A stretch of 64,000 bases of DNA from Flavobacteriaceae bacterium UJ101 (GTDB taxonomy: Bacteria; Bacteroidota; Bacteroidia; Flavobacteriales; UJ101). The DNA lies in the NCBI GenBank assembly GCA_001880285.1, contig CP016269.1:2800501-2864500 (forward strand), in the 5' to 3' direction. The notes beneath the pieces are model-generated. The model saw only the letters and a list, made by a program, of their open reading frames with translations. It did no database searches and was not told where the DNA came from. A program made the translations under genes and the position numbers. Numbering within the stretch: position 1 is the first letter of the stretch; each line of letters starts with the position of its first letter. Below are positions 10,571 through 20,703 of this stretch, in pieces.

Positions 10571-13042
10571 ATGATAAAAAAAATAATAAGCATATTAGGG
10601 ATTGTATTTCTTGGGACTTGGGCAAAAGCCCAAGACCCTGGAGTATCGGATGTGACGATAACACCCTCGATTGTAGAATCGGATAGTGATGCGAAATTTG
10701 ATTTTAATTTATATAACTCAAGTTCAGTAGGACTTACGAACTGGAGTGTAGGCGATAGTTTTGCATTAAAGGTAGTAATGAGTTTATCGGATGCGGTACC
10801 GAGTGATATTATCTCGGTATCGAACTCGATAAGTGGTACATGGTCAGGTAAGTTTGATTGGAGTTATGATAGTGATACCAATGTAATTACGGGGACTCAG
10901 AAGGAGGATATAGCAGGAGAGACTTTATCGGAAGCATCAGCGGGTAGTATATCGGTATCGGTAACGAACACAGCAGAGAGTACAGAGTCGGATCCGAATT
11001 GTGGATTTATAGTGAATTTAACACCTCCAGCATCGGCATCATCGATGAATACGGATGATGATTCGAAGAATATTTATACATATACGACAGAAGCATCAAC
11101 GACAACATGTTCTGGAGAAGTAGGAGGCATGGGCGACAATGATGATTTTGATGGAGATGGTATATGTAATATAGATGATTTGGATGATGATAATGATGGT
11201 GTGTTAGATACTGTAGAAACTTGTAGTACAGCTACAGAGGAATTATCAATTTTCGCATTTTTTCCACGTTGGGAAAATACATCGACTTCTGGAGAAAGTT
11301 CAACGATAGGGAGTTCAGATGTTACGGTTAATATATCGGTAAATCAAGGTGTATTATCTCAAATATCAGGTGCCTTATCAATAGGAATAGATGATCCTTC
11401 AACGACGACGACGAGTAATGGAGCAAAAGGGAATTTTATAGATCAGGATATCACGTTTACATTTTCAAGTATGGTGAGTAACCCTACCTTTGATATATCG
11501 GGGATTACGATAAGTACAAGTACGGGAGTAGGAGAATATATTAATGTAACAGGAGGAACGTTTAGTGCTCCGGAATTTTATACATATGATGCTACGGTTG
11601 ATGGGTGGACCTCATTTAGGAATGAAGATAGAGGGACATTTACAGTAGAAGGAATAGGAAGGACGTTTGTATTGAAAATTAGATATAAAGGAGATGTAGC
11701 AGGAGCTAGAGGCTTAATGTTGCGAAGTGTTACATTTGATGAAGTTTGTGATACAGATGGCGATGGTATACCAAATAGTTTTGATTTAGACAGTGATGGA
11801 GATGGCTGTCCAGATGCTAAGGAATCTGGAGTTACGAGTTTAGGAGGTGTAACGATGACGACAGGAAATGTAGTAAATGGAGATGGTACGAATAATACGA
11901 CAACAGTTACATCAGAAGCTGTAGTTTCAGGAGATGTTGGGACAGATGGATTGGTAGATAGTTTAGAGACCTCAATTGATAGTGGTGAATTTAAAGGTAT
12001 TTATACGTATTCTGATGCGACGGATGCTAGTATTAATGGATGTTCATGTAGTGCAAGTTCATTGACAAGTGGAACAGCAGAAGTTACGAAGACGGGAATA
12101 TCGACATTGGATGCACATCCTACGAATAATTGGCCAAATGATGTGAGAAATGGATTTATAACATTAGAGTCGACGAATAAAGGATTTGTGATTACACGAT
12201 TATCGGATCCAGAGACGGATATAGAGAACCCAGTAAAAGGGATGTTAGTATTTGATACGACGATGAAGTGTTTACGTATGAACAATGATGGAACGAGTTC
12301 TGGCTGGACGGGCTGTTTACAGAAGGGCTGTAATAGTTGGGTAGATGTTCAGATGGATATAGCGTGTAAAGATGAGAGTTTATCAGGGCCTGTAGATGGA
12401 GCTACTCCAATCTTAGCATGGAACAAGAACATGAAGTCAGAATTACAAACAGCAGGAAGTATGACGAAGGAAGAGTTTATGTCAGGTTTAACATTTATGC
12501 AGATAAAACATCCGAATTTATATGATGAGGCAGGAAGTCAAATAGCAGGTTGTACGACGATTGTATCAGGTTATTCTCCTTATTTAGCAACGACAGTAAA
12601 GATTCATTATGCAGATGGTAGTACACGAAATGTGCGAGCAATGGCAGATGTATGTTTAGATGATAGTTGGAGTAATATAGTGAATACAACATTATTAGAT
12701 GAGCTTTACAATGGTAGTGGAGATAAAGAGATTGAAAGTATAGAATTTGTATCGAATAATGCTACGGCAATAGGAGCTTCTTTAGTATCAGTATCTAATT
12801 TATTAGGATTAAAGCATACGATCAGTGGAACGTTTACGGATAGTGAAGGTTTAGCACCGTTTAACTTAGTTGATATATCAGATGGAAGTGTAGTAGGAAC
12901 GGTAAGTTCGAGTCCATTTAGTATAGAATTATCAGGACAGACAACAGGAGAAACGAGAAGTTTCCAATTACAAAGTCAATCAGATACAACGAAGACATCA
13001 AATACAATTGATTTATATTTTGAGGATTGCTCTTCAAATTAA
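10571..13042 (+). CDS. Secreted terminal protein, 'T' type (module A)
   Basis: An 823-residue secreted protein, last of module A, 12 bases after the R gene. Signal peptide about 1-20, then a 'head' domain (about 21-185, motif SYDSDTN) homologous to the R head. A short TSP3 segment follows (about 187-216), then a variable insert (about 217-393) unlike that of modules B and C, a second TSP3 segment (about 393-422), a P-like domain (about 515-580, KGFVITR and GMLVFD) and a Cys-containing C-terminal region. It has no tail domain and no T9SS sorting domain. The P-like domain suggests contact or shared ancestry with the P protein. It may cap the assembly (inference). Confidence 0.83.
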   Translation: MIKKIISILGIVFLGTWAKAQDPGVSDVTITPSIVESDSDAKFDFNLYNSSSVGLTNWSVGDSFALKVVMSLSDAVPSDIISVSNSISGTWSGKFDWSYDSDTNVITGTQKEDIAGETLSEASAGSISVSVTNTAESTESDPNCGFIVNLTPPASASSMNTDDDSKNIYTYTTEASTTTCSGEVGGMGDNDDFDGDGICNIDDLDDDNDGVLDTVETCSTATEELSIFAFFPRWENTSTSGESSTIGSSDVTVNISVNQGVLSQISGALSIGIDDPSTTTTSNGAKGNFIDQDITFTFSSMVSNPTFDISGITISTSTGVGEYINVTGGTFSAPEFYTYDATVDGWTSFRNEDRGTFTVEGIGRTFVLKIRYKGDVAGARGLMLRSVTFDEVCDTDGDGIPNSFDLDSDGDGCPDAKESGVTSLGGVTMTTGNVVNGDGTNNTTTVTSEAVVSGDVGTDGLVDSLETSIDSGEFKGIYTYSDATDASINGCSCSASSLTSGTAEVTKTGISTLDAHPTNNWPNDVRNGFITLESTNKGFVITRLSDPETDIENPVKGMLVFDTTMKCLRMNNDGTSSGWTGCLQKGCNSWVDVQMDIACKDESLSGPVDGATPILAWNKNMKSELQTAGSMTKEEFMSGLTFMQIKHPNLYDEAGSQIAGCTTIVSGYSPYLATTVKIHYADGSTRNVRAMADVCLDDSWSNIVNTTLLDELYNGSGDKEIESIEFVSNNATAIGASLVSVSNLLGLKHTISGTFTDSEGLAPFNLVDISDGSVVGTVSSSPFSIELSGQTTGETRSFQLQSQSDTTKTSNTIDLYFEDCSSN

Positions 13043-13061
13043 AAAAAAGATGTAAAATGAT

Positions 13062-13093
13062 AAAAAAGCAGTCATATTATGACTGCTTTTTTT
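13062..13093 (+). terminator. Rho-independent terminator ending module A
   Basis: A perfect stem AAAAAAGCAGTC / GACTGCTTTTTTT lies just after the T gene. It is almost the same hairpin as at 2272 and 19897. Confidence 0.88.
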
Positions 13094-13193
13094 ATAGTCA
13101 ATTTCGATGAAATGACAAATATTAATGTTAAATAAAATATAATTATAGTTGAATAGCAGGTATATTTATTTTACAACCCTGTTTTTATTTATT

Positions 13194-13270
13194 CAATCTC
13201 TTTTTCTTGTTTATAGGACCCTTTTTTTATTAATGAACCTTTTGTGACATACTATTATATAAGACTTTTG
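13194..13270 (+). promoter_or_regulatory. Module B promoter region with phased elements
   Basis: This is the counterpart of the module A region. AATC, GACC, AACC and GACA elements sit about 23, 18 and 11 bases apart, followed by GACTTTTG at 13263-13270. The intervening bases differ from modules A and C while the spacing holds, which argues for a selected protein-binding layout. Module B is the most diverged of the three. Confidence 0.45.
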
Positions 13271-13314
13271 TCTGTTAATAATATAAAATATAAAAAAATC
13301 AAAAAGACACGAGT

Positions 13315-13821
13315 ATGAAAATGAGTAAGTTACTACGGACATTATGTCTGGTCTTGTTTTTTCAACAAGCTTTTGCACAAGTGGGGATTGAAAAAGCATC
13401 AGTGGATGGCGACGGAATTTTAGATTTTCCGGAAAACACAACCAAAGGGATTATTTTACCAAGAGTGTCCAGTATGTCTGGAGCGGTAAATGGGACGCTT
13501 ATATTTGATACAAGCGATAATAAGGTAAAGGTAAACAACGGTACAGATTGGGAAGAATTAACAACAGATACTGGCGCGGCCCGTGTATATGAAAATACGG
13601 TAAGAGAAGTAGCGACTAACCAAGGAGTTATACTAGGGTCGGATACATCCTCAGCACCAGGAGTGTTGGTATTAGAGTCAACAGATAAGGCTTTGATCTT
13701 ACCTAAGATAGTGGAGCCACATAAAAATGTTGTAAATCCTGAACCAGGGATGATTTGTTATGATGTAACGAATAATACATTATCCATTTTTAATGGAAAA
13801 ACATGGGAATTTTGGAAATAA
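13315..13821 (+). CDS. Small secreted two-repeat protein (P, module B)
   Basis: A 168-residue protein that differs from the module A copy at only a few residues (MKMSK instead of MKTSK, SSMSG instead of SSISG, GSDTSS instead of GSNTSS). It has the same signal peptide and two-domain structure (KGIILPR...GTLIFD and KALILPK...GMICYD). It lies 13 bases before the module B large gene. Most DNA differences from the other copies are silent, which suggests either recent duplication with selection or ongoing sequence homogenisation. Confidence 0.85.
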   Translation: MKMSKLLRTLCLVLFFQQAFAQVGIEKASVDGDGILDFPENTTKGIILPRVSSMSGAVNGTLIFDTSDNKVKVNNGTDWEELTTDTGAARVYENTVREVATNQGVILGSDTSSAPGVLVLESTDKALILPKIVEPHKNVVNPEPGMICYDVTNNTLSIFNGKTWEFWK

Positions 13822-13834
13822 TTAATGATGTAAT

Positions 13835-16800
13835 ATGAAAAAAAATTTATTATATAAAATAACAGTACTTTGTACTTTATCGGGAAATTATTTAATAGCA
13901 CAGAATGGTAGTCCAATGGGAATTACTAGTGAGCCAACTTTCTATGATCATGTTGGTTATAATGTAGCAGAGAATACTGGTGCAGATAATGTTACAGATG
14001 TTGCTGTTAATAGTAAAGGAGTTATTGCAACAACAGGTTGGTATACAGGGTATAAGTTAAATACTGAAGATGAGTATACAAAGTTTAATGGTTTGTTCTT
14101 TCATAACGAAGATTTTTCTCCATTAACAAGTCATTTCCCAGTTGAAGATACAAAGATTGATAATGTTCCCTCAACCACGACAGGAAACTTTAATTCTCAT
14201 ATAATTGCTTTAAGAGATGATTCCTTTGTTTATGTTGATGGAAGAAATATTTATAAAGTGATTTCAGATGGGACTAGAACATTATTAACGAATCGATATA
14301 ATGTTAGAGATATATATGCATCTAAATATGATGATGTAATTTATGTAGTAGCATCTAATGGAACGAAGCTATATAAAATAGATTATGAAGGTAATGAAGA
14401 TACTAATTTTAGTTTTGATAGAAATTGGACGGCAACACATAGAATAATAGAAGTTGATGAACAATCTGATGGTAAAATTATACTAGGAATTGTTGGAGGC
14501 GGTGGTATTATTAGAATGGATAATACAACAGGAAAAATAGATAATACCTTTGATAATCCAACAGGAATAAGAAATGTTTGGGATATTGCAGTTCAGTCAG
14601 ATGATAAAATAATAGTAGCGATAGCTTTAAATGCTTCTTTAAAAGAAGCAGGTAAGACATATAATGGGTTAGCCCGTGTTCCTAAAGATGGAGGTTCTCT
14701 TGATAGTTCGTTTGCTGAACAAACTTGGAAAGTAAACTATAATAGAAATGGAGCTCCGTCAAAGGTTACATTAAATTCAAAAGATGAAATCTATCTTTCA
14801 GGAAGTGTAATTAGTCAAAACCAAACATATTCTTTAGGAAATGTTGCAAAGTTAAGTAAAGATGGAGTTGTTGATATAGAATTTCGTAATAACAATTTTG
14901 GAACAGGTAGATCAGCTATTCGTGATATTATAATACAACCCGATGATAAGTTGCTAGTAATTAATGATCATGGAATGAATAATTTATATCATAATGGAGT
15001 AATTAGATTGTTATCCAATGGTATTGTAGATACACCCATTAATAATACACAAGCTACAGGAAGTAATAGAGATGGATTAAATGTTTTCTTTATAAATGCA
15101 GCAGCTTATGCATCAAGACATTATTATCCCATAGTAAATTATAGCGCAGGAGAAGAATCTATTTATAATGCTGCTGGGTATCAGCCAGCTTTTGTTAATA
15201 ATTTAGAAGATGTAAATGTTAATACTGCATCAGCGAAAGCTTATAGTCAAATAGATGATAAAGTGGCAGTAGGTTACGCAGGAACAGGAATAGCTGTTTA
15301 TGGTCAAAATGGTAGAGAAATTTGGTCTGAAAAAGGTTCAAGTGCAAGCAAAACCAATTCAATTTATGGAACTGATGTTTCACCAGATAAATCGACTCTT
15401 GCTTGGTTTGATGTTAATGCTAATAAAATTGAATATAGAAAGGTAGAAGATGGGGCATTAGCAATTAATAGTAAAGGAGAAACAACGGTTGGAGGTGTTA
15501 TATTATCGCTTAGTTATGAACCAACAGGTAAATATTTATATGTAGCGAAGAGTAACACAAGTATTGTAAGAATAGATGCGACAACAGGTGAAGTTTTAAC
15601 AACAATTCCTATACAAGGAATCGGGAGACCATCTATTTATAATATGAGAGTAAAGTTTTATTCAGATACAGATTTTTATGTTTACAAAAATGTAGCAAAT
15701 AATATTGTTGATTATTTATATAAAGGAAAATTAGTAGATGAAAATGGAAATCCATCTGCTACAGGTAATAAAATGGTATTGGATACAGATTTTGCTTTTG
15801 ATGGAGAATTACAATTAAGTTTAAAAGGAAAAAATGATGGTAATAATCCATATTTAAGTCATGGTTATTTAAATGGATGGGAAGTTTCACCAGATGGAGA
15901 AGTTTTTGTATCAGGTTTTACAGGTTCAGGTCAATTTACTCCAGATAATCCATATGGAGACAATATTACAAAAGTAAATCCAGACGGTACAACAGAACCT
16001 CTTTATATTCGTGTAGGGAATGTGTCTTCTCAAGCAGGAGGAACAGGAACTGTTAGAAACGGTTATTATCTTTTTGATTATTCAAAATCATCTAGTACCG
16101 ATACTACAGATACGGATGGAGATGGTATTATTGATAGTATTGATTTGGATGATGATAATGATGGTATCCCAGATAGTGTGGAAGAATCGACTGCGACTAA
16201 TGGAGGTGATACAGATGGTGATGGAATTCCAGATAGTTTGGATTTAGATAGTGATGGAGATGGTATACCTGATTTAGAAGAAAGTGGATTACCAGCTGAT
16301 GTGATTTCTGAATTAGATACCAATAATGATGGAGTGATAGATCCAAGTAATGATGTAGGAACTAATGGTATAGCAGATGTAATAGAACCTAAAGGAGAAG
16401 ATGGAGGCGTAAATAGTAACGCAGTGGATTATGATAACGATGGTGTATCAGATGCTCCACAAGATACCGATAGTGATGGTATTCCAGATTTCCAAGATAA
16501 GGATAGCGATAATGATGGTGTAACAGATTTAACAGAAGGAGGAACAGATCCATCTTTGGATACTAATAATGATGGAGTAATCGATAATCAAACAGATATT
16601 GATGGAGATGGAATTGCAGATGTGATCGATGATAATACAAGTTCTTTTGGAGGTGATGAGTCGAATGGAGCACCGGATACAGATGGAGATGGAATCAAAG
16701 ATTTTAGAGATTTGGATAGTGATGATGATGGTTTAAATGATGCAGACGAAGCAGGAGTTCCGGATACAAATGGTGATGGATTGGATGATACGCCAAATGA

Positions 16801-17389
16801 GTCCTTTGCAGATGGAGAAGATTTACCAGATACGAATGGAGATGGAATACCAAATATATTAGAACCGAATGGTCCTGTGATCACCGGTCCTGATACGGAC
16901 CAAGATGGTATCAAAGATTCAGAAGATGGAAAGCCGGAAGAATTTGGAGATGCACCATTCCCTGATTTCACGGTACAAATCTCATCTAGACCAGCAGCAA
17001 TTGAAGATGGAGGTAATTTATCGGTTCGAGTAAATGTAGTAGAGATTACAGGGAATCCATCTTTAGAAGGAAAGCCTATTGTAGTTCGTATACCAGAAGA
17101 AACTTTCTATGGCTTCAATTTTAATCCTGATTTAACAGAGGTTAGTGGAGAAGTGGTTAATAATGCTGATTGGGAATATTTGGGAACACAATTAGGATTA
17201 CATACATATAGATATAAACCAAGTACTTTCGAAGGCTTAACTTCAAGTGCGATAGGCTTTGAAGGAACAGTAAGTTTTGAAGGGACTAGTAGTACAAGTA
17301 TATCAGCTTTTGTAGTAGATACAAGTGGAGGAGAAGTAAACTTTGAGAATAATGTAGATACAGAGCAATTGAATTTAAAGAACAATTAA
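13835..17389 (+). CDS. Secreted delta-60-repeat protein with TSP3 stalk and tail (module B)
   Basis: An 1184-residue secreted protein (signal peptide about 1-23). Residues about 25-745 are beta-propeller-like with delta-60-type repeats, for example DIAVQSDDKIIVA followed by a DSSF strand. Residues about 758-1043 are a TSP3-like acidic stalk similar to those of modules A and C. Residues about 1044-1184 are an R-type tail (VNNADW, GGEVNFENNVD). There is no SYDSNTN head. In module B this single gene replaces both the L and R genes of modules A and C, so it looks like an L-position protein with a different N-terminal part joined to an R-like tail. Ligand and partner are unknown; a surface adhesin is the simplest guess. 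Confidence 0.82.
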   Translation: MKKNLLYKITVLCTLSGNYLIAQNGSPMGITSEPTFYDHVGYNVAENTGADNVTDVAVNSKGVIATTGWYTGYKLNTEDEYTKFNGLFFHNEDFSPLTSHFPVEDTKIDNVPSTTTGNFNSHIIALRDDSFVYVDGRNIYKVISDGTRTLLTNRYNVRDIYASKYDDVIYVVASNGTKLYKIDYEGNEDTNFSFDRNWTATHRIIEVDEQSDGKIILGIVGGGGIIRMDNTTGKIDNTFDNPTGIRNVWDIAVQSDDKIIVAIALNASLKEAGKTYNGLARVPKDGGSLDSSFAEQTWKVNYNRNGAPSKVTLNSKDEIYLSGSVISQNQTYSLGNVAKLSKDGVVDIEFRNNNFGTGRSAIRDIIIQPDDKLLVINDHGMNNLYHNGVIRLLSNGIVDTPINNTQATGSNRDGLNVFFINAAAYASRHYYPIVNYSAGEESIYNAAGYQPAFVNNLEDVNVNTASAKAYSQIDDKVAVGYAGTGIAVYGQNGREIWSEKGSSASKTNSIYGTDVSPDKSTLAWFDVNANKIEYRKVEDGALAINSKGETTVGGVILSLSYEPTGKYLYVAKSNTSIVRIDATTGEVLTTIPIQGIGRPSIYNMRVKFYSDTDFYVYKNVANNIVDYLYKGKLVDENGNPSATGNKMVLDTDFAFDGELQLSLKGKNDGNNPYLSHGYLNGWEVSPDGEVFVSGFTGSGQFTPDNPYGDNITKVNPDGTTEPLYIRVGNVSSQAGGTGTVRNGYYLFDYSKSSSTDTTDTDGDGIIDSIDLDDDNDGIPDSVEESTATNGGDTDGDGIPDSLDLDSDGDGIPDLEESGLPADVISELDTNNDGVIDPSNDVGTNGIADVIEPKGEDGGVNSNAVDYDNDGVSDAPQDTDSDGIPDFQDKDSDNDGVTDLTEGGTDPSLDTNNDGVIDNQTDIDGDGIADVIDDNTSSFGGDESNGAPDTDGDGIKDFRDLDSDDDGLNDADEAGVPDTNGDGLDDTPNESFADGEDLPDTNGDGIPNILEPNGPVITGPDTDQDGIKDSEDGKPEEFGDAPFPDFTVQISSRPAAIEDGGNLSVRVNVVEITGNPSLEGKPIVVRIPEETFYGFNFNPDLTEVSGEVVNNADWEYLGTQLGLHTYRYKPSTFEGLTSSAIGFEGTVSFEGTSSTSISAFVVDTSGGEVNFENNVDTEQLNLKNN

Positions 17390-17411
17390 GAAACGCTCAA
17401 AAGTGAAAAAA

Positions 17412-19874
17412 ATGATAAAAAAAATAATAAGCATATTAGGAATTGTATTCTTTGGGACTTGGGCAAATGCTCAAGACCCTGGAGTATCGGATGTGACGAT
17501 AACACCCTCGATTGTAGAATCGGGTAGTACTGCGAAATTTGATTTTAATTTATATAACTCAAGTTCAGTAGGACTTACGAATTGGAGTGTAGGCGATAGT
17601 TTTGCATTAAAGGTAGTAATGAGTTTATCGGATGCGGTACCGAGTGATATTATCTCGGTATCGAACTCGATAAGTGGTACATGGTCAGGAAAGTTTGATT
17701 GGAGTTATGATAGTGATACCAATGTAATTACAGGGACTCAGAAGGAGGATATAGCAGGAGAGACTTTATCGGAAGCATCAGCGGGTAGTATATCGGTATC
17801 GGTAACGAACACAGCAGAGAGTACAGAGTCGGATCCGAATTGTGGATTTATAGTGAATTTAACACCTCCAGCATCGGCATCATCGATGAATACGGATGAT
17901 GATTCGAAGAATATTTATACATATACGACAGAAGCATCAACGACAACATGTTCTGGAGAAGTAGGAGGCATGGGTGACAATGATGATTTTGATGGAGATG
18001 GTATATGTAATATAGATGATTTGGATGATGATAATGATGGTGTATTGGATACAGAGGAATGTTTGGCTCCAGAAGAAGAATATACTGTTTCACCTGTTAC
18101 GTTTTGGGGGGCATCACCATCGACAACAGGATCTGGTACATTTGGAAGTATGAGTGCAACAGGAACGGCAACAAATAATTTTAGTAGAAATGATACAACG
18201 GTAAGTTTTAGACCATTAGATTCAACAGAGACTTCGTATGTATTTCAGACCTATAATTTTAGTCAATCGGTAGATGTATCCATAGACTTTTTTAATTTAC
18301 AGGCAAGTATTGAAGATTTTGTTTTTGATCAATCCCCTGATTTAGATAAATCCTCTATAAATTCTACGTATCATAGTTTAGTAGATAGTAGTATAGAATT
18401 CACAGGAGTATCGAATAACAATCTTATTGTAATAAGAGGAGGGACTAATGGTCAAGGAGGGACTTCTGATTCATCCACAGTATATTTTAGTAATATAACA
18501 ACATTAACCATAGGATATAATTCATCGAATCCAGCACATAACGCAGCTTATCGTAACATGAAGATTTTTGTACCTTCAGAAACATGTTCAGATACAGATG
18601 GCGATGGGATATTAAATATCTTTGATTTAGATAGTGATGGAGACGGCTGTCCAGATGCTAAGGAAGCTGGTGTTACGAGTTTAGGAGGAGTAACGATGAC
18701 GACAGGAAATGTAGTAAATGGAGATGGTACGAATAATACGACAACAGTTACTTCAGAAGCTGTAGTTTCAGGAGATGTTGGTACTGATGGATTGGTAGAT
18801 AGTTTAGAGACTTCAATTGATAGTGGTGAATTTAAAGGTATTTATACCTATTCTAATGCGACGGATGCTAGTATTAATGGATGTTCATGTAGTGCAAGTT
18901 CACTGACAAGTGGAACGGCAGAAGTTACGAAGACGGGAATATCGACATTGGATACTCCTCCTACGAATAATTGGCCGAATGATGTGAGAAATGGATTTAT
19001 AACATTAGAGTCGACGAATAAAGGATTTGTGATTACACGATTATCGGATCCAGAGACGGATATAGAGAACCCAGTAAAAGGGATGTTAGTATTTGATACG
19101 ACGATGAAGTGTTTACGTATGAACAATGATGGAACGAGTTCTGGCTGGACGGGCTGTTTACAAAAGGGCTGTAACAGTTGGGTAGATGTTCAGATGGATA
19201 TAGCGTGTAAAGATGAGAGTTTATCAGGGCCTGTAGATGGAGCTACTCCAATCTTAGCATGGAACAAGAACATGAAGTCAGAATTACAAACAGCAGGAAG
19301 TATGACGAAGGAAGAGTTTATGTCAGGTTTAACATTTATGCAGATAGATCATCCGAATTTATATGATGAAGCGGGAAATCAAGTAGTAGGATGTACCACA
19401 ATACAATCAGGGTCAAGTGCTTATTTACATACAACAGTAAAGATTAATTATACAGATGGGACATCAGAGACAATTAGTAGTGCCATATCGGATACATGTT
19501 TAAATGATAGTTGGAGTGATATTTTAAGTACAAGATTATTGGATGCACTTTATAATAGTGATAAAGAGATTCAAAACATTGAGTTTGTAAGAAATAATGC
19601 AACAGCAATAGGAGCAGGATTTACTTCTACGGCAAGTTTATTAGGACTGAAACATACAATTAGTGGAACTTATACAGATAGTGAAGAGTTAGGGCCATTT
19701 AATTTAGTTGATACCTCAGATGGAAGTGTAATTGGAACTGTGAGTTCAAGTCCATTTAGTATAGAGTTATCAGGACAGACAACAGGAGAGACGAGAAGTT
19801 TTGAATTACAGAGTCAATCGGATACAACGAAGACATCGAATACAGTTGATTTATATTTTGAAGATTGTTCTTCG
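17412..19874. repeat. Near-identical T gene copy (pair with 29351-31813)
   Basis: The module B and C T genes match almost base for base over about 2.4 kb. By eye the match appears exact from about 17830 to about 19870, with several differences before that. Recent duplication or gene conversion is the simplest explanation. Confidence 0.88.
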
Positions 19875-19880
19875 AATTAA
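17412..19880 (+). CDS. Secreted terminal protein, 'T' type (module B)
   Basis: An 822-residue secreted protein, last gene of module B. I chose ATG 17412 over the in-frame GTG at 17403 because the A and C copies begin with the same Met-Ile-Lys. Layout: signal peptide, head (SYDSDTN), TSP3 segment, variable insert beginning EECLAPEEEYTV, TSP3 segment ([14 protein letters not shown]), P-like domain (KGFVITR, GMLVFD) and C-terminal region. From about 17830 almost to the stop I see no base difference from the module C copy, while the first 400 bases carry several. The module A copy differs in the insert and in the last third. Confidence 0.83.
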   Translation: MIKKIISILGIVFFGTWANAQDPGVSDVTITPSIVESGSTAKFDFNLYNSSSVGLTNWSVGDSFALKVVMSLSDAVPSDIISVSNSISGTWSGKFDWSYDSDTNVITGTQKEDIAGETLSEASAGSISVSVTNTAESTESDPNCGFIVNLTPPASASSMNTDDDSKNIYTYTTEASTTTCSGEVGGMGDNDDFDGDGICNIDDLDDDNDGVLDTEECLAPEEEYTVSPVTFWGASPSTTGSGTFGSMSATGTATNNFSRNDTTVSFRPLDSTETSYVFQTYNFSQSVDVSIDFFNLQASIEDFVFDQSPDLDKSSINSTYHSLVDSSIEFTGVSNNNLIVIRGGTNGQGGTSDSSTVYFSNITTLTIGYNSSNPAHNAAYRNMKIFVPSETCSDTDGDGILNIFDLDSDGDGCPDAKEAGVTSLGGVTMTTGNVVNGDGTNNTTTVTSEAVVSGDVGTDGLVDSLETSIDSGEFKGIYTYSNATDASINGCSCSASSLTSGTAEVTKTGISTLDTPPTNNWPNDVRNGFITLESTNKGFVITRLSDPETDIENPVKGMLVFDTTMKCLRMNNDGTSSGWTGCLQKGCNSWVDVQMDIACKDESLSGPVDGATPILAWNKNMKSELQTAGSMTKEEFMSGLTFMQIDHPNLYDEAGNQVVGCTTIQSGSSAYLHTTVKINYTDGTSETISSAISDTCLNDSWSDILSTRLLDALYNSDKEIQNIEFVRNNATAIGAGFTSTASLLGLKHTISGTYTDSEELGPFNLVDTSDGSVIGTVSSSPFSIELSGQTTGETRSFELQSQSDTTKTSNTVDLYFEDCSSN

Positions 19881-19896
19881 AAAAATATAGTAAGTT

Positions 19897-19927
19897 AAAA
19901 AGCAGTCATATTATGACTGCTTTTTTT
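19897..19927 (+). terminator. Rho-independent terminator ending module B
   Basis: The stem AAAAAGCAGTC / GACTGCTTTTTTT is preceded by the same AAATATAGTAAGTT stretch found before the terminator at 2272. This shows that the terminator-promoter segment is a repeated unit. Confidence 0.88.
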
Positions 19928-20031
19928 GTTACAATTAACTTCGATGAAATGACAGATATTTATGATGAAATGTGAGATAATTACGATTAAAGGTAAGGCG
20001 TACTTAATTTTATAACCTTTTTTTTAAAAAG

Positions 20032-20108
20032 AAACCCTCTTTTTTTACGTATAGGAATGTTTTTTTATTATGGAACCTTTTGTAAACCTCTATAATATAG
20101 GACTTTTG
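20032..20108 (+). promoter_or_regulatory. Module C promoter region with phased elements
   Basis: AACC-type elements begin at 20033, 20056, 20074 and 20085, with spacings 23, 18 and 11. They are followed by GACTTTTG at 20101-20108, 16 bases after the last element. The layout is identical to module A, and the last 40 bases are also nearly identical in sequence. An extra AACC lies at 20014. Confidence 0.5.
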
Positions 20109-20150
20109 CTTCCTAAAATTATGTTAAAATAAAAAACGAAAAACACAAGA

Positions 20151-20657
20151 ATGAAAACAAGTAAGTTACTGCGGACATTATGTCTGGTCTTGTTTTTTCA
20201 ACAAGCTTTTGCACAAGTGGGGATTGAAAAAGCATCAGTGGATGGCGACGGAATTTTAGATTTTCCGGAAAACACAACTAAAGGAATTATTTTACCAAGA
20301 GTATCCAGTATATCTGGAGCGGTAAATGGGACGCTTATATTTGATACAAGCGATAATAAGGTAAAGGTAAACAACGGTACAGATTGGGAAGAATTAACAA
20401 CAGATACTGGAGCGGCCCGTGTATATGAAAATACGGTAAGAGAAGTAGCGACTAACCAAGGAGTTATACTAGGGTCGGATACTTCTTCAGCACCAGGAGT
20501 GTTGGTATTAGAGTCAACAGATAAGGCTTTGATCTTACCTAAGATAGTGGAGCCACATAAAAATGTTGTAAATCCTGAACCAGGGATGATTTGTTATGAT
20601 GTAACGAATAATACATTATCCATTTTTAATGGAAAAACATGGGAATTTTGGAAATAG
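20151..20657 (+). CDS. Small secreted two-repeat protein (P, module C)
   Basis: A 168-residue protein that differs from the module A copy by a single residue (Asp for Asn in GSDTSS). Signal peptide 1-21, then two P domains with KGIILPR/GTLIFD and KALILPK/GMICYD. It is separated by 46 bases from the L gene. The strong conservation contrasts with the divergent N-terminal regions of the large proteins that follow P in each module. Confidence 0.85.
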   Translation: MKTSKLLRTLCLVLFFQQAFAQVGIEKASVDGDGILDFPENTTKGIILPRVSSISGAVNGTLIFDTSDNKVKVNNGTDWEELTTDTGAARVYENTVREVATNQGVILGSDTSSAPGVLVLESTDKALILPKIVEPHKNVVNPEPGMICYDVTNNTLSIFNGKTWEFWK

Positions 20658-20703
20658 AATTTAATATAGTAGAATCTATTTAGATAATGAAAAAAAATTA
20701 ATA

